From assembly GCA_018713485.1 (NCBI GenBank), contig DVOQ01000016.1, positions 1-64,000 of the forward strand: 64,000 nt of DNA, in the 5' to 3' direction. The position numbers and the translations under genes were made by a program. Shown in pieces: positions 43,103-51,779 of the stretch; positions within the stretch are counted from its first letter, which is position 1, and each line of letters starts with the position of its first letter. The DNA comes from Candidatus Avisuccinivibrio pullicola (GTDB taxonomy: Bacteria > Pseudomonadota > Gammaproteobacteria > Enterobacterales > Succinivibrionaceae). The notes under the pieces are model-generated. The model searched no databases and had not been told where the DNA came from. It saw nothing but the letters and a program-made list of their open reading frames with translations.

Positions 43103-43672
43103 GTGAAATTCACGTTAAGCGCCTCCTGGACATGGGATTACCACCCTATAGGAAACGCTGAGTATCTGGCCCTTAATCTGGTAAGCGATGAAGGAGAAAA
43201 GTTCTTCTTCAACACCTGCTACCGCAAAGAAGATCTGCTTTCTCTCCCGCAGACGGGTCAGGCCTTTACCGTGGAAGACGCCCTGTTACTTACGGATTTC
43301 CAGGACGGTTTGTATGACATCAACCTTCAGGATCGCTGGTGCATGCCGCTGGCCCTGACTGCTTTAGCCTGTGCCCGCTTTGTGCGTCTGCCCAATCCGA
43401 GCGGTGGCCGTATGTATCTCCCTTACGGCGGCCGGGAGGCAATTTACCGTGGGCAGGTAGTCTCTCTCTACGCCAAGGAAGGCGGGGTGGGTGATTTCAT
43501 CGTCCTCGATGATCTCCCTGACGGGGACGTTTACCGGTTGATGCTGCTGAATAATGAATGGGATCTCGGCCGCTATGTCTTAAAGCAGGGCATGATGGTG
43601 CGCGTTTCCTCAAGCGTGATTTGTCCGTACCGTTCCGTTGATATTTCAAGGAGAACAGTCCGTTACGCTTAG
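43103..43672 (+). CDS. zapC: Cell-division protein ZapC
   Basis: 189 residues from GTG 43103, preceded by AGGAAA; E. coli ZapC has 180. The start VKFTLSASWTWDYHP parallels the W-x-W-Y-Y opening of ZapC, followed by FFFNTCYRKEDLL, FTVEDALLL and the central WCMPLALTALACARFVRLP. ZapC binds FtsZ in the cytoplasm and promotes filament bundling. Gene order after pyrD is the same as in E. coli. Sequence similarity is modest, so the context is part of the evidence. Confidence 0.82.
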   Translation: MKFTLSASWTWDYHPIGNAEYLALNLVSDEGEKFFFNTCYRKEDLLSLPQTGQAFTVEDALLLTDFQDGLYDINLQDRWCMPLALTALACARFVRLPNPSGGRMYLPYGGREAIYRGQVVSLYAKEGGVGDFIVLDDLPDGDVYRLMLLNNEWDLGRYVLKQGMMVRVSSSVICPYRSVDISRRTVRYA

Positions 43673-43724
43673 TTCCTCTTTCTTTCCTAAGTTGCTGTAG
43701 TCTTAACGAAAGTTAGGATGGCTT

Positions 43725-43759
43725 ATCCCCTCAGTTGCTCCACGGAGGGGATTTTTTTT
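43725..43759 (+). terminator. Terminator of zapC
   Basis: ATCCCCTC-(12)-GAGGGGAT followed by eight T residues. Confidence 0.88.
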
Positions 43760-45256
43760 GCTTTGGCGTAAACCGGAGAGGTGGCCGTAAGGATTGGGGG
43801 ACCGGTGTGAACGGAGAGTGGGCGGGGCAGGAACGAGGGAAGTGAGTTACGCTTAGAGCAAGTCTATCAGATGTTACCTGAGGGCACGGGACGAGGACAG
43901 GGTTAAGCATCCTTGCTGAATAACATGCGATCTCCTGGTAGTCAGTACTTTTCAAGCTGTCTGTTGCAGGAAGCGAAACGTCTGCACCCGTGAGCAGGGA
44001 GAGCGCATTGAGGTACCGGCTGCCCCTGGAAAAACCGTGTAAGGCAGGGTTAAACGCGGATACTTAACGGATCATTCTGCGCCGCTGATGCTGTCAGTTA
44101 CGACAATGAAAGACGCAGGGCACTGTTCTGTAAATTGGAACGGTGTGGGCGAGCAGAAGAACTGAAAGACCGTTGAAACCCGCGAAAATGTTTAAACTTG
44201 CTGAAAATAATAACTCTAAATAACTCTAATTTTAATAAATTCACAATAAATCAATATCTTAATAAGAAATAAGCGCTGGGTTTATTTTTTTTGCTTTAAA
44301 ACGCATATGTAAATACGCTCTACAAAACTGTAACTAAAAACGTAAAATTTACAATAATGAAAGCAATTTACAGAAATTACTTTCAGGCAGAACTACAGCG
44401 AACTGAAAGCGGCAGTGCTTCGGTCAGAAATGAGCAAAAAGCCTCTATAATGTGTGTTAAGTAAATCTAATCCTTTCATTACATTTGTAAATTAAGCTCT
44501 TGCAGTTAATTGAACCCAGCCCGCTGCTCTGGAAATAGATTTTTCAAATACAGGCTATATTTAATAATAAATGATGTATATAAACATAGATTAAATTGAA
44601 CTTTTGTGTTAAAACTTAAAAACATGGTTTAAGTTTAGTAGTAAATACTTAGATAAAAAGTTCTTAACCTTTTTTGATCTCACTTGTCCCTATCCTCTCC
44701 CTCTTTTCCTTTTATGCCACCCACAGATAATTACCCCGTCTATATTCTGGTAAAGCTCTGGAATACCTTGTGATACCCTTCACTCCCTGGATTAAATCTT
44801 AACCGCTGCCTTTAAACCTATCAGTTAAGTGGCTGTGTATTAAGTAAAATGCCAAAAAGTGGGCTTATAACTTTAAGCCGGCATTTTTCTGTACCTATTC
44901 AGGTTAAAGCCTAAGAGTTAGGAAAGATCTTTAGCTCCCTTACTTTAAGTTTCCTGCTAATACTCATTACTGGGGTATTTAGCAGTTACGCCAAAGATGC
45001 AGTTTCCTTCCTAATATGCCCGGGATTTACGTCCCGCGGGGGGTGTTTAGTCAGCTTTCGTATGCAGAATTTCAGTTTAGCTCCTTTGTGACAGCGTATT
45101 TTAGAGGACGGTAGTTTTTTGAGTTCCGGTAAGCGCCCTTGCGCGTCCTGACTGAACCCTTCCGCACTCGGGATCTTACAGATCCTGAAGAAAATCAGTC
45201 TTAGGTCAAGGTTAGCGTTATTTTTTAAGATGCATAAATTTTCCGTATCCTAAGTT
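43760..45256. other. 1.5-kb gene-free tract, strongly AT-rich in the middle
   Basis: No supported coding frame on either strand. 43760-44180 has ordinary composition; ~44180-44700 is very AT-rich; 44700-45250 is mixed. It holds one structured terminator (44846-44887) and a small hairpin CGGGA-TTTACG-TCCCG near 45020. No cluster of DnaA boxes, no tRNA-like cloverleaf and no repeat array was found. It may carry small RNAs or be the remains of deleted genes. Confidence 0.6.
44690..44888 (+). ncRNA. Candidate small RNA ending in a strong terminator
   Basis: Position 44846-44887 forms a two-part stem, AAAATGCC/GGCATTTT outside and GGCTT/AAGCC inside, followed by T residues. No gene lies upstream within a kilobase on this strand after zapC's own terminator, so a terminator here implies a transcript. 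The 5' end is a guess. Confidence 0.3.
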
Positions 45257-45286
45257 TTGCCTAATTGTGAGTCTCTAAACTGTAAT
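45257..45286 (+). promoter_or_regulatory. Promoter of the YgiW-like gene
   Basis: TTGCCT (45257-45262), 18 bases, TGTAAT (45281-45286), ~48 bases before the ATG. Confidence 0.5.
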
Positions 45287-45334
45287 CATCGCTTCAGTTA
45301 ACCGCACCATCATTTAACTTATGAGGATTGAGTT

Positions 45335-45730
45335 ATGAAAAAGTTAGCCTTAGTTTCCGTGATCGCCGTCGCCCTGACTTCCGCTGCAGTCATGGCCGCT
45401 CCCCAGGGTTTTGGCGGGGGTGCTCCCGCAGCCGCTCCCGGAGCTCCCGCTGGCTTTAACAACGCTGCCCCCAATACCATCGCCAGTGTGCTGGCCAGTG
45501 CCTATGACGATCAGGTGGTGACTTTAGAGGGCCGTCTTACCAATTACCTGGGTGAGGATCATTACGAGTTCACTGATGCGGCAGGTGATCGTATCGAGAT
45601 TGAGCTTGATGACGATCAGGACTGGAGCTTTATCTCCAAGGATATGCTGATCCGCATCACAGGTGACGTGGACAAGGATCTGCTCTCCACCACCATTGAC
45701 GTTAAGCGTGCCGAGCCCGTGCAGCCCTAA
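45335..45730 (+). CDS. YgiW/YdeI-family periplasmic OB-fold protein
   Basis: 131 residues. Signal peptide (LALVSVIAVALTSAAVMAA), a Gly/Ala/Pro-rich linker, then a BOF (bacterial OB-fold) domain ~48-128: TIASVLASAYDDQVVTLEG, DHYEFTDAAGDRIEIELDD and WSFISKDMLIRITGDVDKD. YgiW and YdeI are small periplasmic stress-tolerance proteins (peroxide, cationic peptides, cadmium). TGAGGA precedes the ATG. Single-gene unit. Confidence 0.88.
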   Translation: MKKLALVSVIAVALTSAAVMAAPQGFGGGAPAAAPGAPAGFNNAAPNTIASVLASAYDDQVVTLEGRLTNYLGEDHYEFTDAAGDRIEIELDDDQDWSFISKDMLIRITGDVDKDLLSTTIDVKRAEPVQP

Positions 45731-45754
45731 GCCGTCTTAACTGTCGCTTTGCGT

Positions 45755-45790
45755 AAAAAAGGACCCCGCAGTTGCGGGGTCTTTGCTTTT
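45755..45790. terminator. Bidirectional terminator
   Basis: GACCCCGC-AGTT-GCGGGGTC with A6 to the left and a T-rich run to the right. Ends the YgiW-like gene and the alpha-2-macroglobulin gene from opposite sides. Confidence 0.88.
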
Positions 45791-45811
45791 TGAGGCTATC
45801 CTGCGTAGCAG

Positions 45812-48800
45812 TTACTGTTCGCTGATAAGCAACGTGTTCTGTGTGGCCGGAACGACCGAGCGTAGTCCGAGGTGGGTGCGGCTTAAGAGCAGACTCTCAG
45901 GCAGGGCGTAGTTGCCAGGAGAGGCGGCGCGCAGCACGTAGCACAGGGAGCCATTACGCAGCCACGAGGTCGTGGTCAGCAGACGGTCATCAACGTGGCT
46001 GGGATTTAAAAGCTGCGCCTGTGCAAACTTAGGCAGCGTCTGCTTGAGAGCGTGAGCGCCTAATTCTCCCTCATAGCTCATGCCCGAGGGCAGGAGCGAA
46101 GAGAGCAGGAGGTTTTCTCTGTCCGAGAGACGGTGGCTGAAGTCCTCGCGCACGATGAGCCTCTCGCCTACCCTGAGCGTCAGGGGCGGAGTCAGCTTCT
46201 CTCCCCGCGTATTGTAGTAGGTACGCGTGATCTGAAGCCTGGGATCGCTACCTGATGCAGGATCCTTAAGTTCGCCTACGGCGCCGATACTGATAAAGGC
46301 TGCCTCCCCGGTATCATTAACTAAGGTAACGTTTTCAGGCACGGTCGTTTCTCCGCCCTTCAGGAAATCGGTACTCTTTGTTACCGGAGGCGTGGAACTC
46401 AGGCTTAACAGCCCTGCCCGCTCGCTTAAGGGCAGGTAGTATTTACCGCTCAAGGCGGCACTTAAAGAGGAGGCCAGCGTGGCGGCGCTTTCCGTATCCT
46501 CAAGGGCCATCGCCGCACGCAGCAGGGCGATGATATCAAGGGCTTCGGTATTGAGCGGGCTTTCCTCATAAGGCTCCATGAGGTTGTAAAGCTCTCGGAT
46601 AGTTTCCTGAGAGGCATTCCCGGCATAAGCCTCGGAGAGGGTGGCGCGCAGTTCCTGATGCTGTTCATGCGCCTCCATGCCGCGTGCGAGTGCGAAACGG
46701 GCGCGATCAGGATCGCCTACGGCGAAGAAGACCTTGGTGAGCAGAGCGAGAGCCCGCACGTTTTCGGGAGTTTCCTCGTCCAGCATATAGCGCAGCGAAC
46801 TCAGATCGACGCTGTCTCCGGCTCTAAGCAGAAGCAGGGTCGCTCCGGCGCGCTCCAGGGCCGTACCATAGACGGCACTGCTCTGTAAGGCGTTTAATGC
46901 CTCATCCAGAGCCTCAAGACCTACGTCATAGCCCCGTTCCCTGGCTATGAGCAGTGTCTCGATGGCGTAATGGCTTACGCTGCGCTGATAGTCGCTCCAG
47001 CCATTACCAAAGTAGCCGCCTCCTAAGTTGCTAAGGCGCAGCAGATCGATGGCATCCTGGATTTCGCTGTCCGTACTCCCGGGCATACTCAGGAGAATAC
47101 GTACTTTAGCGGCCCGGTCCAGAACGGTCACCGGCTCAAAGTCCATTTCCTCAGGATCAGGATAGGTACAGGGCAGGGCACTTACCTCGCCGCGCAGAGC
47201 CTTCAGACTCTTAAACAGTGAACCTATCTCAAAGGTGGCGCTCTGTCCTGCTGTCACGTACTGAAGGGAGGTATACAAAGCCGGACTGAAGGCGCTTAAC
47301 ACCGGCAGCGTAAAGCTGCGGGCATAGCGGTAGTCTCCGGCCTGCGCCGTCACTTCCACCGTACCCTGTCCGACGCTTAAGGCCGTAAGATCAAGAGGCA
47401 GAGCTAACTTATGTCCATGTGAGAGTTCGAGTTTCTGCGTCAGATCGCAGCTCAGGGAGCCTTGGCACTTCACGCTGAGCTGAATCTGAGAGCTGCCTTT
47501 AAGATCAGTATTATCCAGGGATACCGAGGCGCGCAGGCGCTCGTTCTCGCGCAGATAGACCGGTAAGGAGGGCTGCACCACTAAGGGTTCACGTACCGTA
47601 AGCCTGCCTTCCTTCTTAACCAGGGTGTCTTTTCCTGAGAGCACCACGGCAAGGTGCATCTCACCGTTAAAGACAGGCAGGTCAAAGTTAAGCAGGGCCT
47701 TGCCGTCCTTCACGGGAGCGGTGGCGTGCAGCGCGATGGCTTCCGAAGAGAGGGCCGCCAGGGATTCGGCGCTTAGGGCCTTGCTCAATAGCGCCTCTTC
47801 CATGCCGCCATAACCCTGTCCCCTCGGACTTAAGGAACTCATGAGCAGACCATAGGAGTCGTAAAGCTTCAGGTTTAGAATCTGAGGATCATAAAGAGCC
47901 TTAAGGGGATCGGGATAGTTAAAGCCGCTTAAGGACAGAATGCCGCTATCCACGAGGAAAGCCTCTGCCTCCAGTCTTTCCTGAGAGCCTTCCACCGTTA
48001 CCGGAACCGTCAGGCTCTGACCGCCCTGTACTTGCGGGGGCAGATCCAGGGTTACCTCCGGATTGCGCTCTTCAAGAGCATAGGTGAGAGGCGCGACAGC
48101 GAGGAGACGGCGCGTCATAGGACTGTCTTTTGCGGAAGAGGGGTAGAGCGTCAGCAGAACGCCTGAGCGCGGGAAATACTCCTCGTGGTAGGGCAGGGTG
48201 AGATGATTGACGCCTTTTTGTACCCTGAGATTCTTAAGCGTCAGTACGCGATCGCGGCCCACGGCCAGCGTGGCCTCCCCCTTAAAGGGACTGTTAAAGG
48301 TCAGTTTCACGTCCTCTCCCTTAGCGTACACCTCCTTGGAGAGGGTAAGCGGCAGACGGTCCGGGTGGTTGGCATCAAGGTTACTGACAAAGCCCAGCGT
48401 GGTTTCAAAGGTGGTGACACTCTCGCCGCAGCTAAAGGTCACGAGATAGCTGCCGTCCTCGCCTGCGAAGGTCAGCGGCGTGACGCTTTTACCGTCTTTA
48501 AAGGTAAGTTTGCCGGCTGTCACGGGACGGTTGAGGCTCACCTCGCGGAAGGTCCAGCGCCCGTTCTGAAGCACGTACTGATAGTCCTTGAGGACGCGCT
48601 CAAGCGTGTAGGAGGCGCTGCCGTCTGCAGGACGTCCTGCGCTGTCAACGCAGATGGCCTCGAGATTTAACTTTCCGGGCTCCCCTTCAAGCAGCTTCAC
48701 GCCCACCATGGGGCCGGAGGCGGGTACGGTGTAGTCGGTACGGGCGATCGCTCTTTCACCGTTGACGTCATACACCTCGGCGTGCAACGTGGCACTCTGG

Positions 48801-50497
48801 GCATAAGGCACCCTGGTCAGTGTCATGGGCATGCGGCTGTATCCCAGGGCGTCGGTGCGTGCGGGGGACAGGGAGATAAGCCGCGTCAGAGCAGGGTTTA
48901 AGCGCGGATCGGGGCCGAAGGCATAATCCTTAAACTGCGGGTAGGGATGGCTCTCAGGACGCACCGTGAGCGTCGCGGCGGTCGTGAGCGCTGAGGCCGG
49001 GGCCCCGTAGTTATAGCGGGCACTTAAGGTAAAATTGTTATTGTCAGGGGAGGGATCGGGCACCAGGCTTACCGCAAGGCGCGAGGGCACAAAGCTCTGC
49101 ACGCTAAGTCCCGTATGACTTAAGACCGTGCCGCTTAGATCCTCAAGGCGTAAGGTCCAGTGTCCAAAGGGCGCGGCCTTAGGCAGCGTATAGACGGTGC
49201 TGTAGCGTCCCGTGCCGTTGTCTTTAAGTGTCAGTGAGGCAGTTTCCGTGCCGGAGGGGGACAGGACTTTCAGCACATATTCCCCGTCCGTGACCGCCGT
49301 GCCGTCCGTCTCCCTAAGATAGGCACTGTAGTAGATACTCTCACCCGGGCGATAGAGATCGCGATCGGTGAAGATGACGGGGAGCTGTCCTTCCACGGCC
49401 TGACCGGAGTGGAACTCCTCGATATACAGGGGCGAGGAGCTGAGATCGTAGGCAAAGAAATCCTCATCGCTACGGGCCACGAGGTATGCGGGACGATCAC
49501 CGCGTTCACCCTCAAGCAGGGTCTTATCAAAGAAAGCACGGCCTTCGCGGCTGCTCTGTGTCTCGCCTAACACGCCGCCGCTTTGTGAAATCAGGGTCAG
49601 GCTCACGTCTTTAAGTGCCCTGGCGTTTTTATAGGAGCGCACCGTGGCGTGCAGACCGTCGGTCCCGGAAAAGAGCGTCAGCGCCAGATCGGAAACCTCA
49701 ATGAGTTTGCCGTCAAGGGGCTTGCCTTCGTTAAAGGCGCGGTAGAGTGCGCCGTTGTCAATACCTTCCTCCAGATCGAGTTTTAAGGAGCTGTCCGCCA
49801 CTACCACGTAGTAGAGACCCGGCCTTATGTTTCTGTCCCCGGAAAGCCGGATTAGAGCCGTGGACTCCTGATTACGCTCTCCCTTAAAGCTGACTTCCGT
49901 CTGGCGGATCAGCGAGGCGTGATCGCGCAGGAGGGTAATTAACTGCGAGGCCTCGGAACTGCCGTTTAAATAGCGGCTTAAATCAATGGCCGTCAGATGC
50001 TGAGGATGCAGTCTGTAAACGTAGGCCCTGGCTCCGCTGACATTCAGGGCGCTGACGGCTACCCTGCCTTTGCGGGAGACAGGCAGCAGCTGGCCTTTTT
50101 CAAGGCGCAGCCGTGAAGGGGCGTCGGCTACCGTGAAATCATGCTGCTGCTCCGTCTCAAGGAGCGCTCCCGAGGCTCCTTTAAGTCCCGGCTTTAAGGT
50201 CAGGCTATAGCTCTTACCGTGCTGCAGGGGGCCTACGCACAGGGACTGTCCTGAAAGCGAGGCATTAACCGGCAGACTCTGAGACTGGCCCTGCAGATGC
50301 AGGCTCAGATAGTCCGGAACTTCGCTTACCGGCATAACCGCGAGGTTTTCGTTAAAGATAAGACAGTAGGTGGCAGGATCCTGATCGCTTCTGGCAAAGG
50401 AACGCGTGATGTCAAGCGGGGCTGAGTGCACCAGAGCAGGCAGGCATAGCAAAGCCGCGCTCAGGGCCAGTTTTCGGGACAGCACAGACGGGGCCAT
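45812..50497 (-). CDS. Bacterial alpha-2-macroglobulin without thioester (YfaS-like)
   Basis: 1561 residues. Signal peptide (LALSAALLCLPALVHSA) without lipobox, so probably soluble in the periplasm. MG-type domains: MG2-like TDRDLYRPGESIYYSAYLR (~380), bait region, and C-terminal alpha-helical thioester-like domain. Where thioester-bearing homologues read YPYGCxEQ, this protein has LPCTYPDPEEMD (~1108-1120), so no thioester can form. It resembles E. coli YfaS rather than YfhM, and no pbpC is adjacent. Likely traps proteases by the bait mechanism without covalent bonding. AGGAGG lies before the ATG. Confidence 0.88.
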   Translation of the reverse strand: MAPSVLSRKLALSAALLCLPALVHSAPLDITRSFARSDQDPATYCLIFNENLAVMPVSEVPDYLSLHLQGQSQSLPVNASLSGQSLCVGPLQHGKSYSLTLKPGLKGASGALLETEQQHDFTVADAPSRLRLEKGQLLPVSRKGRVAVSALNVSGARAYVYRLHPQHLTAIDLSRYLNGSSEASQLITLLRDHASLIRQTEVSFKGERNQESTALIRLSGDRNIRPGLYYVVVADSSLKLDLEEGIDNGALYRAFNEGKPLDGKLIEVSDLALTLFSGTDGLHATVRSYKNARALKDVSLTLISQSGGVLGETQSSREGRAFFDKTLLEGERGDRPAYLVARSDEDFFAYDLSSSPLYIEEFHSGQAVEGQLPVIFTDRDLYRPGESIYYSAYLRETDGTAVTDGEYVLKVLSPSGTETASLTLKDNGTGRYSTVYTLPKAAPFGHWTLRLEDLSGTVLSHTGLSVQSFVPSRLAVSLVPDPSPDNNNFTLSARYNYGAPASALTTAATLTVRPESHPYPQFKDYAFGPDPRLNPALTRLISLSPARTDALGYSRMPMTLTRVPYAQSATLHAEVYDVNGERAIARTDYTVPASGPMVGVKLLEGEPGKLNLEAICVDSAGRPADGSASYTLERVLKDYQYVLQNGRWTFREVSLNRPVTAGKLTFKDGKSVTPLTFAGEDGSYLVTFSCGESVTTFETTLGFVSNLDANHPDRLPLTLSKEVYAKGEDVKLTFNSPFKGEATLAVGRDRVLTLKNLRVQKGVNHLTLPYHEEYFPRSGVLLTLYPSSAKDSPMTRRLLAVAPLTYALEERNPEVTLDLPPQVQGGQSLTVPVTVEGSQERLEAEAFLVDSGILSLSGFNYPDPLKALYDPQILNLKLYDSYGLLMSSLSPRGQGYGGMEEALLSKALSAESLAALSSEAIALHATAPVKDGKALLNFDLPVFNGEMHLAVVLSGKDTLVKKEGRLTVREPLVVQPSLPVYLRENERLRASVSLDNTDLKGSSQIQLSVKCQGSLSCDLTQKLELSHGHKLALPLDLTALSVGQGTVEVTAQAGDYRYARSFTLPVLSAFSPALYTSLQYVTAGQSATFEIGSLFKSLKALRGEVSALPCTYPDPEEMDFEPVTVLDRAAKVRILLSMPGSTDSEIQDAIDLLRLSNLGGGYFGNGWSDYQRSVSHYAIETLLIARERGYDVGLEALDEALNALQSSAVYGTALERAGATLLLLRAGDSVDLSSLRYMLDEETPENVRALALLTKVFFAVGDPDRARFALARGMEAHEQHQELRATLSEAYAGNASQETIRELYNLMEPYEESPLNTEALDIIALLRAAMALEDTESAATLASSLSAALSGKYYLPLSERAGLLSLSSTPPVTKSTDFLKGGETTVPENVTLVNDTGEAAFISIGAVGELKDPASGSDPRLQITRTYYNTRGEKLTPPLTLRVGERLIVREDFSHRLSDRENLLLSSLLPSGMSYEGELGAHALKQTLPKFAQAQLLNPSHVDDRLLTTTSWLRNGSLCYVLRAASPGNYALPESLLLSRTHLGLRSVVPATQNTLLISEQ

Positions 50498-50671
50498 ATG
50501 ACCTCCTTATATGAAGTGGCACTGAAAAGAGTATAGACGATCCCGTACAAAAAAATCTCCGTAAATCATGAAGTTGCGATCTGCCACACATGAGCGCGGC
50601 GCGTAAGCGTTTCCATGACGGAGATTGGTAGCGCAGGTATGATTTTATGGAAAAAGAAAGCGCCGGTGCGT

Positions 50672-50679
50672 GCTACAAT
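50672..50679 (+). promoter_or_regulatory. Extended -10 promoter of dgkA-tadA
   Basis: TGCTACAAT (50671-50679) is a TG-N-TACAAT extended -10; no good -35 is seen, as is common for this class. Confidence 0.55.
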
Positions 50680-50703
50680 GTGCGACCGCAGGAGAGGTAG
50701 ATC

Positions 50704-51075
50704 ATGGCAAAAACCGGTGTCGGCGGCTTAAGACGCATTTATAACGCTTTCTTCTATTCTTTAAAGGGCCTCAGGGCCGGCCTTAAATACGAGGCGGCCG
50801 TGCGCCAGGAACTCTGTTTAGCCGTGCTCATGACGGCCCTCGCCGCTGTCATTGCCGACAGTCTGACGCTCTTTCTGATCCTGTTCATCCTGCCCTGGCT
50901 GACGCTGGCCTTTGAGCTGGCCAATTCCGCCATTGAGGCGGTGGTTGACCGTATCGGCGATGAATATCATGAACTTTCGGGGCGTGCCAAGGATCTGGGT
51001 TCGGCCTGCGTCTTTGTGCTTTTGTGCCTTGATGTTATCGCCTACGCCGCGGCCTTATGGCGCTATTACAGCTAA
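50704..51075 (+). CDS. dgkA: Diacylglycerol kinase
   Basis: 123 residues, three membrane helices, matching E. coli DgkA (122). Conserved N-terminal SLKGLRAGLKYEAAVRQE, and the catalytic region ELANSAIEAVVDRIGDEYHELSGRAKDLGSA. Phosphorylates diacylglycerol released by membrane-derived glucan or lipid A modification to recycle phosphatidic acid. GGAGAGG lies before the ATG. Stop overlaps tadA. Confidence 0.95.
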   Translation: MAKTGVGGLRRIYNAFFYSLKGLRAGLKYEAAVRQELCLAVLMTALAAVIADSLTLFLILFILPWLTLAFELANSAIEAVVDRIGDEYHELSGRAKDLGSACVFVLLCLDVIAYAAALWRYYS

Positions 51076-51617
51076 TGCCGGATCCTTCCCTGCCCTCGCA
51101 GATCCTTAAGCGCGACGACAGCTATTACATGCGCCTTGCCATTGCGCAGGCCCACCGCGCCGAGGAGCTCAATGAAGTACCCGTGGGTGCGGTGCTCGTC
51201 GCTCCGTCCGGGGAGATCATCGCCTGTGCCTGCAATGAGACCATCTCGCGGCACGATCCTACCGCGCACGCCGAGATCCTCTGTCTCAGGGCAGCGGGAG
51301 CGCGTATTAACAATTACCGGCTGTTAGATCTCACCCTTTACGTGACGCTTGAGCCCTGCGTGATGTGCGCCATGGCGCTGATCCACGCCCGCATTGGACG
51401 TCTGGTCTTTGGCACCTGTGATTTAAAGACCGGGGCCTGCGGCTCGGTTTTTGACATACTCTCCGATCCGCGGCATAACCACCATCTCACGGTAACTCAG
51501 GGGGTTCTAAAAGAGGAATGCGCAAAACAGCTGTCCTCCTTCTTTGCCCGCCGGCGCGCCGAGATCCGTAAGGCGCGCGGGCTTAAAAAAGCCTCTGAGG
51601 GCGCAGCGGGCGTTTAA
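51075..51617 (+). CDS. tadA: tRNA-specific adenosine deaminase
   Basis: 180 residues from the ATG that overlaps the dgkA stop (TAATG); an in-frame ATG at 51057 inside dgkA is the alternative. Zinc deaminase motifs: AHAEILCLRAA with H-A-E and EPCVMCAMALIHARI with P-C-x2-C, flanked by EVPVGAVLV. It converts A34 to inosine in the tRNA-Arg(ACG) anticodon and is normally essential. C-terminal basic tail of ~25 residues. Confidence 0.93.
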   Translation: MPDPSLPSQILKRDDSYYMRLAIAQAHRAEELNEVPVGAVLVAPSGEIIACACNETISRHDPTAHAEILCLRAAGARINNYRLLDLTLYVTLEPCVMCAMALIHARIGRLVFGTCDLKTGACGSVFDILSDPRHNHHLTVTQGVLKEECAKQLSSFFARRRAEIRKARGLKKASEGAAGV

Positions 51618-51702
51618 AGGACAGGTTTCTGATAAGGCCAGGGCCTTTCCTTTAGCGTGTGCACTTGCCGCGTGAGCTCACAAAAAAGCCTGATTTCACC
51701 GT

Positions 51703-51710
51703 GCTATAAT
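51703..51710 (+). promoter_or_regulatory. Extended -10 promoter of the JetD-like gene
   Basis: TGCTATAAT (51702-51710) is a perfect extended -10. The start would be ~65 bases before the GTG. Confidence 0.65.
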
Positions 51711-51779
51711 CAAAAGAAAGCCCAAAAGTCCGATGCTTTTAGGCACATCCTCAGTTTAAGGTACATTAAGGAGAACCCG

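Noticed and set aside
44180-44700. AT-rich core considered as a replication origin or dif site
   Set aside because: No cluster of TTATCCACA-type boxes, no dnaA/dnaN/gidA neighbours, and no dif-like 28-mer seen.
48185-48670. 161-codon plus-strand frame inside the macroglobulin gene
   Set aside because: No ribosome site and no family; the macroglobulin frame on the other strand is continuous over 1561 codons.
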